NCBI GenBank assembly: GCA_947499545.1
Contig: CANMOZ010000006.1
Span: 62,001-126,000, forward strand
DNA length: 64,000 bases
Reading direction: 5' to 3'
From: an uncultured Saccharospirillaceae bacterium
Lineage (GTDB): Bacteria; Pseudomonadota; Gammaproteobacteria; Pseudomonadales; Oceanobacteraceae
Positions within the stretch are counted from its first letter, which is position 1, and each line of letters opens with the position of its first letter. The notes under the pieces are model-generated. The model was not told the DNA's origin, did not search any database, and saw only the letters and a program-made list of their open reading frames with translations. This document shows, one piece after another, positions 1-7,905 of this stretch. The position numbers were made by a program, and so were the translations under genes.

Positions 1-618
1 GTCATCAATTTCACCTTATCACGTCTTTTGTACCAATTAGTCTTTCAATTAGAGGATGATTTAACCTCTGAGGTATGGCGTACTTCCAATAAGATCGCTG
101 TCGGCTCCGTCATTCTCGCAAAAGAGCTTAAAGCGCCCACTGATGAGGCTTTCACACTAGGGCTTTTTCACAATGCGGGCATGGCCATTATGGACAGTTA
201 CTTTGAGGACTACCCAGCCACTATTCAGGAGGCTTATAACCAAGAAAATGGATGTTTAGATGATTATGAGCATCGAAAGTATGGAACTTCCCATGCTGAA
301 GTGGGTGCCCGTCTTGCTAAGAAATGGGGGCTTGATAAAAGCCTTTCCCTCGCTATAGAACATCATCACAAACACGATGGGATGATTGATTTTATCCAAC
401 ACTCAAAGCATCGTGACGCCGTCGAGTTACTGGTGATTTTAAAGGTCGCAGAAAAGGTTGCTAATCTACCCGGCTATTTGGCTAAGTGCCATACCAACTA
501 TGAATGGGATCATATCGAAACCCATATCGCGGAACATCTTAATCTTACAGAGGGCAAGCTCAGCAAGAAGCTGGCTGATTTAAAACGAGAAGTCTCTGAA
601 TTTAGAGATCCTTTCTAA
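1..618 (+). CDS. HDOD domain protein, C-terminal part (5' end outside window)
   Basis: The reading frame is open from the first base, so the gene begins upstream of the window; only about 205 residues are visible. They resemble the HDOD domain, an HD-hydrolase relative found in signalling proteins that usually lacks enzymatic activity. The visible cues are an all-helical sequence and the segment GLFHNAG, where HDOD proteins typically carry an LH-D-x-G type motif. The later segment with HHHKHDG fits the second histidine-rich helix. The function is unknown beyond a likely role in signal transduction. The gene is followed after 71 bases by rapA on the same strand. Family assignment is fairly secure; the full domain layout cannot be seen. 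Confidence 0.7.
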   Translation, partial: VINFTLSRLLYQLVFQLEDDLTSEVWRTSNKIAVGSVILAKELKAPTDEAFTLGLFHNAGMAIMDSYFEDYPATIQEAYNQENGCLDDYEHRKYGTSHAEVGARLAKKWGLDKSLSLAIEHHHKHDGMIDFIQHSKHRDAVELLVILKVAEKVANLPGYLAKCHTNYEWDHIETHIAEHLNLTEGKLSKKLADLKREVSEFRDPF

Positions 619-648
619 ACAGGCCCTACAAAAATTAACAAATACCAG

Positions 649-654
649 TATAAT
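649..654 (+). promoter_or_regulatory. possible -10 element upstream of rapA
   Basis: A perfect TATAAT lies 36 bases before the rapA start in the 71-base gap after the HDOD gene. No good -35 hexamer is present at the expected distance, so this is a weak prediction. Confidence 0.3.
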
Positions 655-689
655 CCGGCCCCTTTGCATTTTCTTCGCTCGGGGTATTC

Positions 690-3509
690 ATGAATTCATT
701 TGCCGTTGGTCAGCGTTGGGCCAGCACCGCAGAAACGGAGCTGGGTCTAGGCGTGGTAACAGAGACTGATCATCGTCGCGTCACCATACTCTTTCCCAGT
801 ATTGAGGAATACCGCACATACGCCATCGCTCAAGCGCCTCTTAACCGTATTCAATTTGACAAAGGCGACCATATTGAAACCCGTGAGGGTGAACAGGCAG
901 TTGTACTGGGCGTCGAGAACAACCGAGGCTATTTAATTTACTTAGTAGAAACCACATCAGGTGATCAGAAAATCCTTCCAGAGGTAGAGCTGGCGGATCA
1001 AATTGTTCTCAACAACGCAAAAGACCGCCTCATCAGTGGCCATGTCAGCAGAAGCGCATGGTTTTATCTAAGAGCTTTAGCCGCAAGCGGTCACAGTCAG
1101 CATCAACAGAGCAGTGTCAATGGCCTGGTTGGCGCAAAAGCTCAACTGACACCTCATCAATATTACATTGCCAAAGAGGTCAGTCAGCGATTTGCTCCTC
1201 GAGTCATGTTGGCAGACGAAGTAGGTCTTGGTAAAACAATTGAAGCGGGCTTGATCCTACATCAACAGCTCATGACTGGGCGCGCTCAACGGGCGCTTAT
1301 CATCGTTCCCGATGCTCTTTGCCATCAATGGCTGGTTGAATTACTGCGAAAATTCAACTTGAAGTTTAGCCTGATGGACAGTGATCGCTGTGCTCACTCT
1401 GAGGATATGAACCCCTTCCTAAGCGAACAGCTCATATTAATCCCACAATCCCTGGTTAGTCACCGAGGCTGGATAAAAGATGCCTTAGCTTGCGACTGGG
1501 ATTTACTGATCGTGGACGAAGCTCACCACTACCATTGGGACGAGGAGTCTCCTAGTCACGAATACCAAGTCCTTGAAGCCTTATCAGCAAAATCCACTGG
1601 GGTGCTCCTACTGACTGCCACTCCAGAACAACTAGGCATCGAAAGTCATTTTGCTCGACTGCGCTTACTTGACCCACATCGTTACACTGACCTAAACCGC
1701 TTTAAACAAGAAGAACGCGAGTATTCTGCACTTATTCAAGCGATAGATCCTTTATTGGCAGAGAAGCCTACTTTAAACGATACACAGCAGAGCATATTGA
1801 CGAGTTACTTGGGTAATCAAACAGACCTATTGCAAGACTATTTGAATGAGCCTAATGATTTTACGCGGGAACCATTACTGAGAACATTGCTCGACCGGCA
1901 TGGGACTGGCCGCATCTTATTCCGAAATACACGCCAGCAAATCAAGGGCTTCCCGTCTCGTCAATTACACACTTATCCGCTTGATAGCCAAGAAGATGAG
2001 TATTTTACAGATTCTCTTTATCCAGAAACTGACCCAGAAAATACCCATCTTGAGTGGATAAAGCATGATCCTCGTGTCAACTGGTTGATCAACACTCTAA
2101 AATCATTGGCATCCGAAAAGGTTCTTATTATTTGCCATCATGCTCAAACGGTTCTAGAGCTAAGCGAACATTTGAACACACGAGTTGGAGTGCCCGTGTG
2201 TGCTTTTCATGAGCATATGAGCCTCATTGAACGCGACCGCAGTGCTGCCTATTTCGCAACGGCGGATGAAGGCGCGCAAGCCATGTTGTGTTCTGAAATT
2301 GGTTCAGAAGGCAGAAACTTTCAGTTTGCAAGTCACCTTGTGCTCTTTGATCTCCCAGAATCGGCAGATTTACTCGAACAGCGAATTGGTCGGCTTGATC
2401 GTATTGGTCAGTTGGCGGACATACAAATTCATGTGCCCTACTTTCGTTATGCTGCCAGTGAAACCCTCTTTAAGTGGTATCACGAAGCACTGGATGTGTT
2501 TTCAGCCCCCAGCACAACCGCTTCCACACTCCACCAGCATCATCATGGGCAATTAGATAGCTTTATAAAGGGCGAAGGCAAAGCTAAAGACATGGAGCAG
2601 CTGTTTACTCAAGTATCTAAAGAAACGGCTGCCTTAAAAACCGAGCTTGCTGCAGGGCGTGATCGTTTATTAGAGCTGAATTCCTGTGACCCTGTGAAAT
2701 CTAAAGCGCTCATCCAACAGATTCAACATATTGATGAGATGAACAGCATCCAACCTTTTGTAGAATTAGCCTTTGACTGTTACGGTTATGACTACGAAGA
2801 ACTGGGCAGTGATATGTATTCCGTGCGTCCTGGAACCGAAGCCTTAACGGTCATCCCGGGCATTGATGAGGATGGGTTTACCTATACTTTTTCAAGACCC
2901 CAAGCACTCAAGCGTGAAGACGCACAGCTCATCACGTGGGAACACCCTCTCGTCACAAACCTAATGGATTTGCTCTTTACGGGTGTTGATGGCAGCGCTT
3001 CCGTAGCATTGATGAATCATCCTGACTTCCATAATGGCGCTGTTTACTTTGAAGCGCTTTACAGGCCTCGTGCCCAGGCGCCGAAAGAATACCAATTACA
3101 ACGTTTTTTACCTGATTGCGCATTACGCATTCTTGTAGATGATGCTGGGTGTTCAATTGGTAGTCAGCTCTCTACTGAGTCTATAGAGGCCCATATAGCC
3201 CCGCTAAAAGATTCGGTAGCCAAAGACATTTTGAGCAGTCAGCGTCAAAATATAGAGTTTATGTATAAACATATACAGCATCACGCTGAAAAGGCGTTTA
3301 AAGGACTGATTAAAGATTCTCAAAAGAGCTTGTTAACCGAATTATCAGATGAAATGAAGCGCTTAATCGCTTTAAAAGAACAAAATCCTCTGATTCGTCA
3401 AGAAGAAATTGACTACCTAGAGGCTCAAGCGAAAGTCATTCATCAAGCCATGCAAGATGCTAGCTTGCATCTAGATGCTGTTCGCCTCATTATCAACTTC
3501 CACGGATAG
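690..3509 (+). CDS. rapA: RNA polymerase-associated ATPase RapA (HepA)
   Basis: RapA is a Swi2/Snf2-family ATPase that binds RNA polymerase and helps recycle it after termination. The 939-residue protein is close to the 968 residues of E. coli RapA. An N-terminal region of about 110 residues corresponds to the RapA Tudor-like domains. The Walker A motif DEVGLGKT lies at residues 176-183, and a DEAH box follows about 90 residues later. The second helicase lobe contains the GSEGRNFQFASHLVLFDLP segment and the QRIGRLDRIGQ motif VI typical of RapA. The long C-terminal RapA-specific region is intact. It appears to be transcribed alone or with the preceding HDOD gene. Identification is secure. Confidence 0.97.
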   Translation: MNSFAVGQRWASTAETELGLGVVTETDHRRVTILFPSIEEYRTYAIAQAPLNRIQFDKGDHIETREGEQAVVLGVENNRGYLIYLVETTSGDQKILPEVELADQIVLNNAKDRLISGHVSRSAWFYLRALAASGHSQHQQSSVNGLVGAKAQLTPHQYYIAKEVSQRFAPRVMLADEVGLGKTIEAGLILHQQLMTGRAQRALIIVPDALCHQWLVELLRKFNLKFSLMDSDRCAHSEDMNPFLSEQLILIPQSLVSHRGWIKDALACDWDLLIVDEAHHYHWDEESPSHEYQVLEALSAKSTGVLLLTATPEQLGIESHFARLRLLDPHRYTDLNRFKQEEREYSALIQAIDPLLAEKPTLNDTQQSILTSYLGNQTDLLQDYLNEPNDFTREPLLRTLLDRHGTGRILFRNTRQQIKGFPSRQLHTYPLDSQEDEYFTDSLYPETDPENTHLEWIKHDPRVNWLINTLKSLASEKVLIICHHAQTVLELSEHLNTRVGVPVCAFHEHMSLIERDRSAAYFATADEGAQAMLCSEIGSEGRNFQFASHLVLFDLPESADLLEQRIGRLDRIGQLADIQIHVPYFRYAASETLFKWYHEALDVFSAPSTTASTLHQHHHGQLDSFIKGEGKAKDMEQLFTQVSKETAALKTELAAGRDRLLELNSCDPVKSKALIQQIQHIDEMNSIQPFVELAFDCYGYDYEELGSDMYSVRPGTEALTVIPGIDEDGFTYTFSRPQALKREDAQLITWEHPLVTNLMDLLFTGVDGSASVALMNHPDFHNGAVYFEALYRPRAQAPKEYQLQRFLPDCALRILVDDAGCSIGSQLSTESIEAHIAPLKDSVAKDILSSQRQNIEFMYKHIQHHAEKAFKGLIKDSQKSLLTELSDEMKRLIALKEQNPLIRQEEIDYLEAQAKVIHQAMQDASLHLDAVRLIINFHG

Positions 3510-3907
3510 TTCAGTCGGCCCTACTCGCTAGGGCCCTGACCCCAGTTCATCAGATAAAAATGAGCCTTATTTTTACGGGTCAAACATCCGCATTTGCTGC
3601 CTCTCCTTTTGCTCGGCTGCAGGTTTAAAAACTCTGGTGAAAACACACACTAAAAGAGTCCATGCACTTCATTGGTGGAAAAGACTCTCATAAAAATCAG
3701 CCAAAAGGAAAGGCGCATACTAACAACCACTAAAGAGCACTTCTAAGATGTCACCGAGGTCTTTAGACAGGATAAAAACAGATGATATGGCTAAGTTTAT
3801 ACGTGATAAATGAGCAGTTGAGTCGATTTTTTACTCGGTCATGACAACCTAAAATCTAAGAAGGAGTGCCGATTAAAATAATCGCTAGTTGTAGAGGGAC
3901 GCTACTC
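3510..3907. other. 398-base intergenic stretch
   Basis: Apart from the hairpin right after rapA, I see no convincing gene, RNA or repeat here. An in-frame GTG at 3866 with AAGGAG directly overlapping it would extend the next gene, but the ATG at 3908 is better placed. Confidence 0.5.
3517..3535 (+). terminator. small hairpin after rapA
   Basis: A perfect 7-bp stem (GGCCCTA/TAGGGCC) with a 5-base loop starts 8 bases after the rapA stop. There is no T-tract, so it is a weak intrinsic terminator candidate. Confidence 0.35.
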
Positions 3908-4354
3908 ATGACTGCTATAACAAATAGAACATTTCAAGAAATTCATTTGGGGGATCAGTTTCAGTTTTCAGAAACCGTGACTGCAGAGAGCATTAATCAG
4001 TTCGCAAAGGCCACTGGGGATCTTAACCCAATGCACAGTGACCCTGCTTTTGCAGCCAAGATGTCTTTCAAGCAGCCCGTTGCACATGGCCTATGGATGG
4101 CATCACTATTCTCTAGAGCCCTGGGTATGGGACTACCAGGACCAGGCACTCTATATGTAAGCCAAAGCCTCCAGTTTATTAAACCCGCCTTTATTGGTGA
4201 TGAGGTTATTGTGACCGTAAAAGTGCTCGAGAAGCATTTACATAATCGTCACATTCGGATGGCATGCAGTATTACAGGGCCCTCTAAAAGACCCTTTTTA
4301 AATGGTGAAGCTTGGGTTGTTGCACCCAAAAAGAAAATGAATGTTGTGCTTTAA
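3908..4354 (+). CDS. MaoC-like (R)-specific enoyl hydratase
   Basis: A 148-residue single hot-dog fold protein of the MaoC/PhaJ type, expected to hydrate enoyl-CoA thioesters. The signature region GDLNPMHSDPAFA carries the catalytic Asp and His used by (R)-hydratases, followed by the conserved VAHGLWMASLFSRALG helix. I chose the ATG at 3908: GAGG lies 10 bases upstream, and family members start just before the TFQEIHLGDQF segment. An in-frame GTG at 3866 would add 14 residues. The gene stands alone between rapA and a convergent minus-strand gene, so its pathway (fatty-acid oxidation, PHA supply or other) is not shown by context. Confidence 0.85.
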   Translation: MTAITNRTFQEIHLGDQFQFSETVTAESINQFAKATGDLNPMHSDPAFAAKMSFKQPVAHGLWMASLFSRALGMGLPGPGTLYVSQSLQFIKPAFIGDEVIVTVKVLEKHLHNRHIRMACSITGPSKRPFLNGEAWVVAPKKKMNVVL

Positions 4355-4458
4355 ACAATTACGAGCATTCTTATTTAAAAGTCTCTAACAACGATACCAG
4401 GATAGGAATGCTTCCTGTGACAACAACAAAGAGGCTAAAACAGTAAACTCAGGGTAAA

Positions 4459-4484
4459 AGAAGCCCCATAGTAATGGGGCTTCT
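4459..4484. terminator. bidirectional terminator hairpin
   Basis: An 11-bp perfect stem (4459-4469 with 4474-4484, core GAAGCCCCAT/ATGGGGCTTC) with a 4-base loop lies between convergent genes. On the minus strand it is followed by TTTTACCC, which favours termination of the minus-strand gene; it probably serves both. Confidence 0.7.
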
Positions 4485-4595
4485 ACATAATCAACAATGA
4501 TGGCTGCGTTTAGGAAAGTCATCTAAACAGCAGGCACATTCTATCGATATGAATTGCGAACTTAAAAAGTCAACATTGTCATATTAGTAAGGGTT

Positions 4596-4856
4596 TTAAG
4601 ATTTATAAAAGTCGGGAATTTGATCGTTAGGGCGTATAAAATGATAGCTAATAGCGTCCTCTATAGCTTTTTGTAATTTACGTACAGCATCAGCCTCATC
4701 ATTAAGGTTTTGTCTTCTTAAGTCCCTAATCTTGGTTGATAAGCCACTTCTATACACTTGCCACGTCTCATTTTGACTTTTAATTGGTACTATCCACTTA
4801 GTTTTTGGCATAGCACGAACTTCTTCAAGAATTACTCCCAAGTCACCTTCCAGCAT
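4596..4856 (-). CDS. small protein of unknown function (86 aa)
   Basis: I do not recognise this protein. It is soluble and strongly charged, with a central helix rich in Arg, Asp and Glu and no signal peptide or membrane segment. It is probably real: an AGGAG sits 10 bases before the ATG on the minus strand, and a strong hairpin terminator lies downstream. The gene is isolated by a 448-base gap on its upstream side, so context gives no hint of function. Confidence 0.55.
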   Translation of the reverse strand: MLEGDLGVILEEVRAMPKTKWIVPIKSQNETWQVYRSGLSTKIRDLRRQNLNDEADAVRKLQKAIEDAISYHFIRPNDQIPDFYKS

Positions 4857-5304
4857 TATTTAATAACTCCTGTATAAAAATAATATTAAGCCCCTGAAAA
4901 ACCCAGGCAATATTACCACTGGCATTTTTTTCAAGTGACGACTGTGTCTATAGTGGTGCATGACAATCAGCGATAAAGTTCACTGCTTATCTGATACCGT
5001 TGATTGCCATACCTCATCTTATAAAGTAAGCAATCTGTAAGCACAAGTTGTAGCCTTGTTATTCATTTACCTAAGCAATGTCCGGATAGCCTTCAGAGCA
5101 CAAATCTAGCGGGGTTAAAAATTTAACGAACATTGTTTAACGCTCCGGAATACTGGTAAGACATGTACAAAGAAGGGTTTCTTTAAAGGGTGTTCCCAGT
5201 AAAGAAAATGAAAAGTGAAATCTAAAGGTAGGCAATTGCGAACTTCAGAAAAGTTGTAGATAACGGATAGCTATGGCTTAATCATAATATCAATCCTTTG
5301 GTAC
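4857..5304. other. 448-base gap without recognised features
   Basis: No gene, tRNA or clear terminator is apparent. A short AT palindrome (GTTAAA-AA-TTTAAC) lies near 5114-5127. A 12-base word near 5234 also occurs near 4552; both copies lie downstream of minus-strand genes, and this may be chance. Confidence 0.4.
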
Positions 5305-5844
5305 CTACTGATAATTAACCTCAGAATCCATATCTTTAATTCCTCCTGCTAGAAAAGAGCCGCAATAGTTTCTAATGAGGATAAGTGGAACACCGATAAC
5401 CAATGCAGTTGTTACAATATCCAGTACTGAATGGTACTGTTGGTACAGCATAGCCACCACATAAAGACAAAACACTCCTATAAGCCACTTTGCCCAATGT
5501 TTTCCAGCCGATATTGCAATAGAAGCAGCAATTGCGAATGCTGTATGAGTGCTATAGTCCCCACCAAACGATTCCCATATTTTTAGTTTGGTGTCCACAA
5601 ACATTGCCCCGTAGACCAATAGCAGGCTACCTATTAACAAGCTAAATACTACCCCAGCCTTTTTATAATTTTTCTTTACTAAGACCTCAATTCCTACACC
5701 AATTGCTGTGCATAAAAGTATGGGGTTTACACTGTCACATATAGCGTCAATCAATTCGTATTCCGTCATTGAATTTTGCTCGTCAATTTCGAGGGTAATT
5801 CCGCTGGCCCCTAAAGAGTACTCGCTGTTAATGAAATAATGCAT
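5305..5844 (-). CDS. PAP2-like integral membrane phosphatase homologue
   Basis: This 179-residue protein has about five hydrophobic segments. Two short motifs match the phosphatidic acid phosphatase 2 (PAP2) superfamily: GGDYSTHTAFA in place of the usual PSGH motif, and LYQQYHSVLDIVTT matching the His...Asp of the third motif. The first KxxxxxxRP motif is not clear, so it may be a divergent or inactive member. A lipid or isoprenoid pyrophosphate substrate would be expected for an active enzyme. The first 25 residues are hydrophilic, and an internal ATG at 5769 is an alternative start. It lies 42 bases downstream of a secreted small protein on the same strand and may share its transcript. Confidence 0.55.
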   Translation of the reverse strand: MHYFINSEYSLGASGITLEIDEQNSMTEYELIDAICDSVNPILLCTAIGVGIEVLVKKNYKKAGVVFSLLIGSLLLVYGAMFVDTKLKIWESFGGDYSTHTAFAIAASIAISAGKHWAKWLIGVFCLYVVAMLYQQYHSVLDIVTTALVIGVPLILIRNYCGSFLAGGIKDMDSEVNYQ

Positions 5845-5886
5845 TCACAGCAGTTCAATTTCAGAAGCCCGTTAGACCTTAGCTAG

Positions 5887-6327
5887 CTATACCCTAAGCT
5901 GAAAGTTATATTCAGCTGAAGATGGAATGGGTTTTACTAAAATATGGTGTTTTTGAAGCTTCAAAGGCTGTGTTACTCGATAGTCCCCAAATGCTCCTGG
6001 TGCTAAATACAAAAACCCATTCGTCGATTGCACAGCAAAAGGTAACCAATAAATGCTGTAAGGCTGAGGAACATAGCCTTTATCACAGTGCGATTGAGCT
6101 TCTCTGTATTGCTTTTCTGAAATGAAGTAAGCATTCGTAACAGTCGATTGATACCTCAAACCCACCCACTTTCCAGTCAACTGGCCAACAAATGATTCAG
6201 GGTAGTACCAGTCATAAGTCTCTACATCCGCACAATAAAACTCCAATGCTTTTGCTGGGGTTGCCAACAGAGCGAACAAAGAGGCACAGGCAAGCCGCCC
6301 TCTTACTTTTGGGTTAATGCTTCTCAT
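5887..6327 (-). CDS. small secreted protein of unknown function
   Basis: I do not recognise this 146-residue protein. It starts with a typical signal peptide: basic n-region, hydrophobic core, and a likely cleavage after ATPAKA. The mature part begins LEFYCADVETYDWYYP and is rich in Tyr and aromatic residues. It has two cysteines in the mature region that could form a disulphide. The PAP2-like gene follows after 42 bases on the same strand. A small periplasmic or surface role is inferred only from the signal peptide. Confidence 0.6.
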   Translation of the reverse strand: MRSINPKVRGRLACASLFALLATPAKALEFYCADVETYDWYYPESFVGQLTGKWVGLRYQSTVTNAYFISEKQYREAQSHCDKGYVPQPYSIYWLPFAVQSTNGFLYLAPGAFGDYRVTQPLKLQKHHILVKPIPSSAEYNFQLRV

Positions 6328-6350
6328 TTTGTACTCCGCTTTTTGCTTGT

Positions 6351-6374
6351 TCAGTGCTAAATAACAGGCACTGA
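6351..6374. terminator. hairpin downstream of nhaD
   Basis: A perfect 7-bp stem (TCAGTGC/GCACTGA) with a 10-base loop lies between nhaD and the secreted-protein gene, both on the minus strand. There is no strong U-tract on that strand, so termination is uncertain. Confidence 0.3.
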
Positions 6375-6417
6375 TTTATTGTCATTATTATGTTTTTTTA
6401 ATTGGATCTTTTGCCCA

Positions 6418-7806
6418 TCAATAACTCACCAGATAATGAACACCGATGCTGGCTAAGTATCCGAGAAAAATAACGGGGGTCCACTTCAAATGGCTAAAAA
6501 AGGTGTAATAACCTCTAGCCTGGCCCATTAAGGCGACACCGGCAGCTGAACCCACAGAAAGCAAACTTCCCCCTACCCCTGCCGTCAGGGTAACCAAAAG
6601 CCATTGCCACTCGGACATATTGGGTTCCATAGACAACACAGCAAACATGACGGGGATGTTATCAACCACAGCTGAAATAAGTCCAACCAACACATTGGCG
6701 AAAGTAGGGCCCAGTTCCCCATAAATGGCTTCAGATGCGAGACTTAAATAGCCTATAAAGCTTAACCCTCCGACCGAAAGAATCACGCCATAAAAGAAAA
6801 ACAACGTATCCCATTCGGCTTGTGCTATTCGATCAAAAACATTGAACTCATTTTTTTGATGATGACCTGGGGGCACCTCCGTACTGTACACAGTGCGCTT
6901 AGATTTCGACCTTTGCTGCAAGCAATACCCGAATATTTTCAGGTAACCCAAACCCAGCATCATGCCAAAGACGGGTGGTATCTCAAGAAAGTTATGGAAT
7001 GAAACGGCTGTTGCAATGGTTGCAAAAAATAAAGCGCCTATGATCAAGCCACCAGGTTTCATCAGGTTATCTGTATTTGAATGCTCATCTGATGGGGGGG
7101 TACCCACAGGGACAGAAAAGTGCATGAATGCGGCAGGGACTACGTAATTCGCAACAGCAGGAAGGAAGAGCGCTAAGAAATCCCAAAATCCTAACACCCC
7201 CTTTTGCCACACCATTAAGGTTGTTATATCACCAAAAGGACTAAAGGCCCCCCCAGCATTAGCAGCAATCACAATATTCACACAAGCAACGGCCACAAAG
7301 CCTGGGCTGTCTTTTCCAACAGTCAAGACGACCGCACAAAGAATTAACGCGGTCGTTAGGTTATCGGCTACGGGAGAGATAAAAAAGGCAAGCCAGCCCG
7401 TTGACCAAAACAGGGTTCGATAGCTTAATCCTCTTGCTAGCAGCCAACGTCTAAGTTCATCAAAAACGCCTCTTTCAAGCATGGCGTTTATGTATGTCAT
7501 GGCAACCAACAAAAAGAAAAAAAGCGCGGCATATTCCAAGAAACTATGCTGAATGCCTTCTTTCACAGCATGCGAAAGATCGTTCTGCCCATAGATAAAC
7601 GCAATAAAAACCCAAATCAACCCGGCCGACACCAGCATGGGTTTTGACTTTCGCAAGTGGGTTTTTTCTTCAAAAACAACAAGTAAGTAAGCAACACAAA
7701 ACAATGTTAAACAAAGTAACCCCACCCAATGATGGCTTAGATCCAAATGTGTTGCATTGTTAAGCAGATGACTTGAACTGCTAATCGAGGCATCCGTGCT
7801 GGACAT
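6418..7806 (-). CDS. nhaD: Na+/H+ antiporter NhaD
   Basis: An inner-membrane sodium/proton antiporter of the ion-transporter (IT) superfamily, 462 residues with roughly 12 transmembrane helices. The diagnostic segment SPVADNLTTALIL is present, as is the later SAVVDNIPVMFAVL half-repeat; these acidic and Asn residues belong to the ion-binding sites of NhaD proteins. The N-terminal 20 residues are Ser-rich and precede the first helix. NhaD is typical of marine and halotolerant gammaproteobacteria and supports a saline habitat. It is separated from the upstream Lon-family gene by a hairpin, so it probably has its own promoter. Confidence 0.93.
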   Translation of the reverse strand: MSSTDASISSSSHLLNNATHLDLSHHWVGLLCLTLFCVAYLLVVFEEKTHLRKSKPMLVSAGLIWVFIAFIYGQNDLSHAVKEGIQHSFLEYAALFFFLLVAMTYINAMLERGVFDELRRWLLARGLSYRTLFWSTGWLAFFISPVADNLTTALILCAVVLTVGKDSPGFVAVACVNIVIAANAGGAFSPFGDITTLMVWQKGVLGFWDFLALFLPAVANYVVPAAFMHFSVPVGTPPSDEHSNTDNLMKPGGLIIGALFFATIATAVSFHNFLEIPPVFGMMLGLGYLKIFGYCLQQRSKSKRTVYSTEVPPGHHQKNEFNVFDRIAQAEWDTLFFFYGVILSVGGLSFIGYLSLASEAIYGELGPTFANVLVGLISAVVDNIPVMFAVLSMEPNMSEWQWLLVTLTAGVGGSLLSVGSAAGVALMGQARGYYTFFSHLKWTPVIFLGYLASIGVHYLVSY

Positions 7807-7849
7807 TTAATGACTTTCCTTCTACTTCTTATTGATACAACTAAATTGG

Positions 7850-7894
7850 CAGTCTTAAGGCCACTGATACACTCAAAAGTAGCCTTTAAGACTG
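7850..7894 (-). terminator. hairpin between the Lon-family gene and nhaD
   Basis: Twelve-base arms (CAGTCTTAAGGC and its complement, with a one-base bulge) flank a loop of about 20 bases, starting 12 bases after the Lon-family stop on the minus strand. It is a likely terminator, without a long U-tract. Confidence 0.45.
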
Positions 7895-7905
7895 TGTAGG
7901 TCCAA

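Noticed and set aside
5114-5127. AT palindrome considered as an integron attC or phage att site
   Set aside because: It lacks the paired R/L boxes of attC, and there is no integrase gene in the window.
4552-5245. A 12-base word (AATTGCGAACTT) occurring near 4552 and 5234
   Set aside because: Two occurrences of a 12-mer 680 bases apart can be chance; there is no longer repeat, target duplication or attC-like structure around them.
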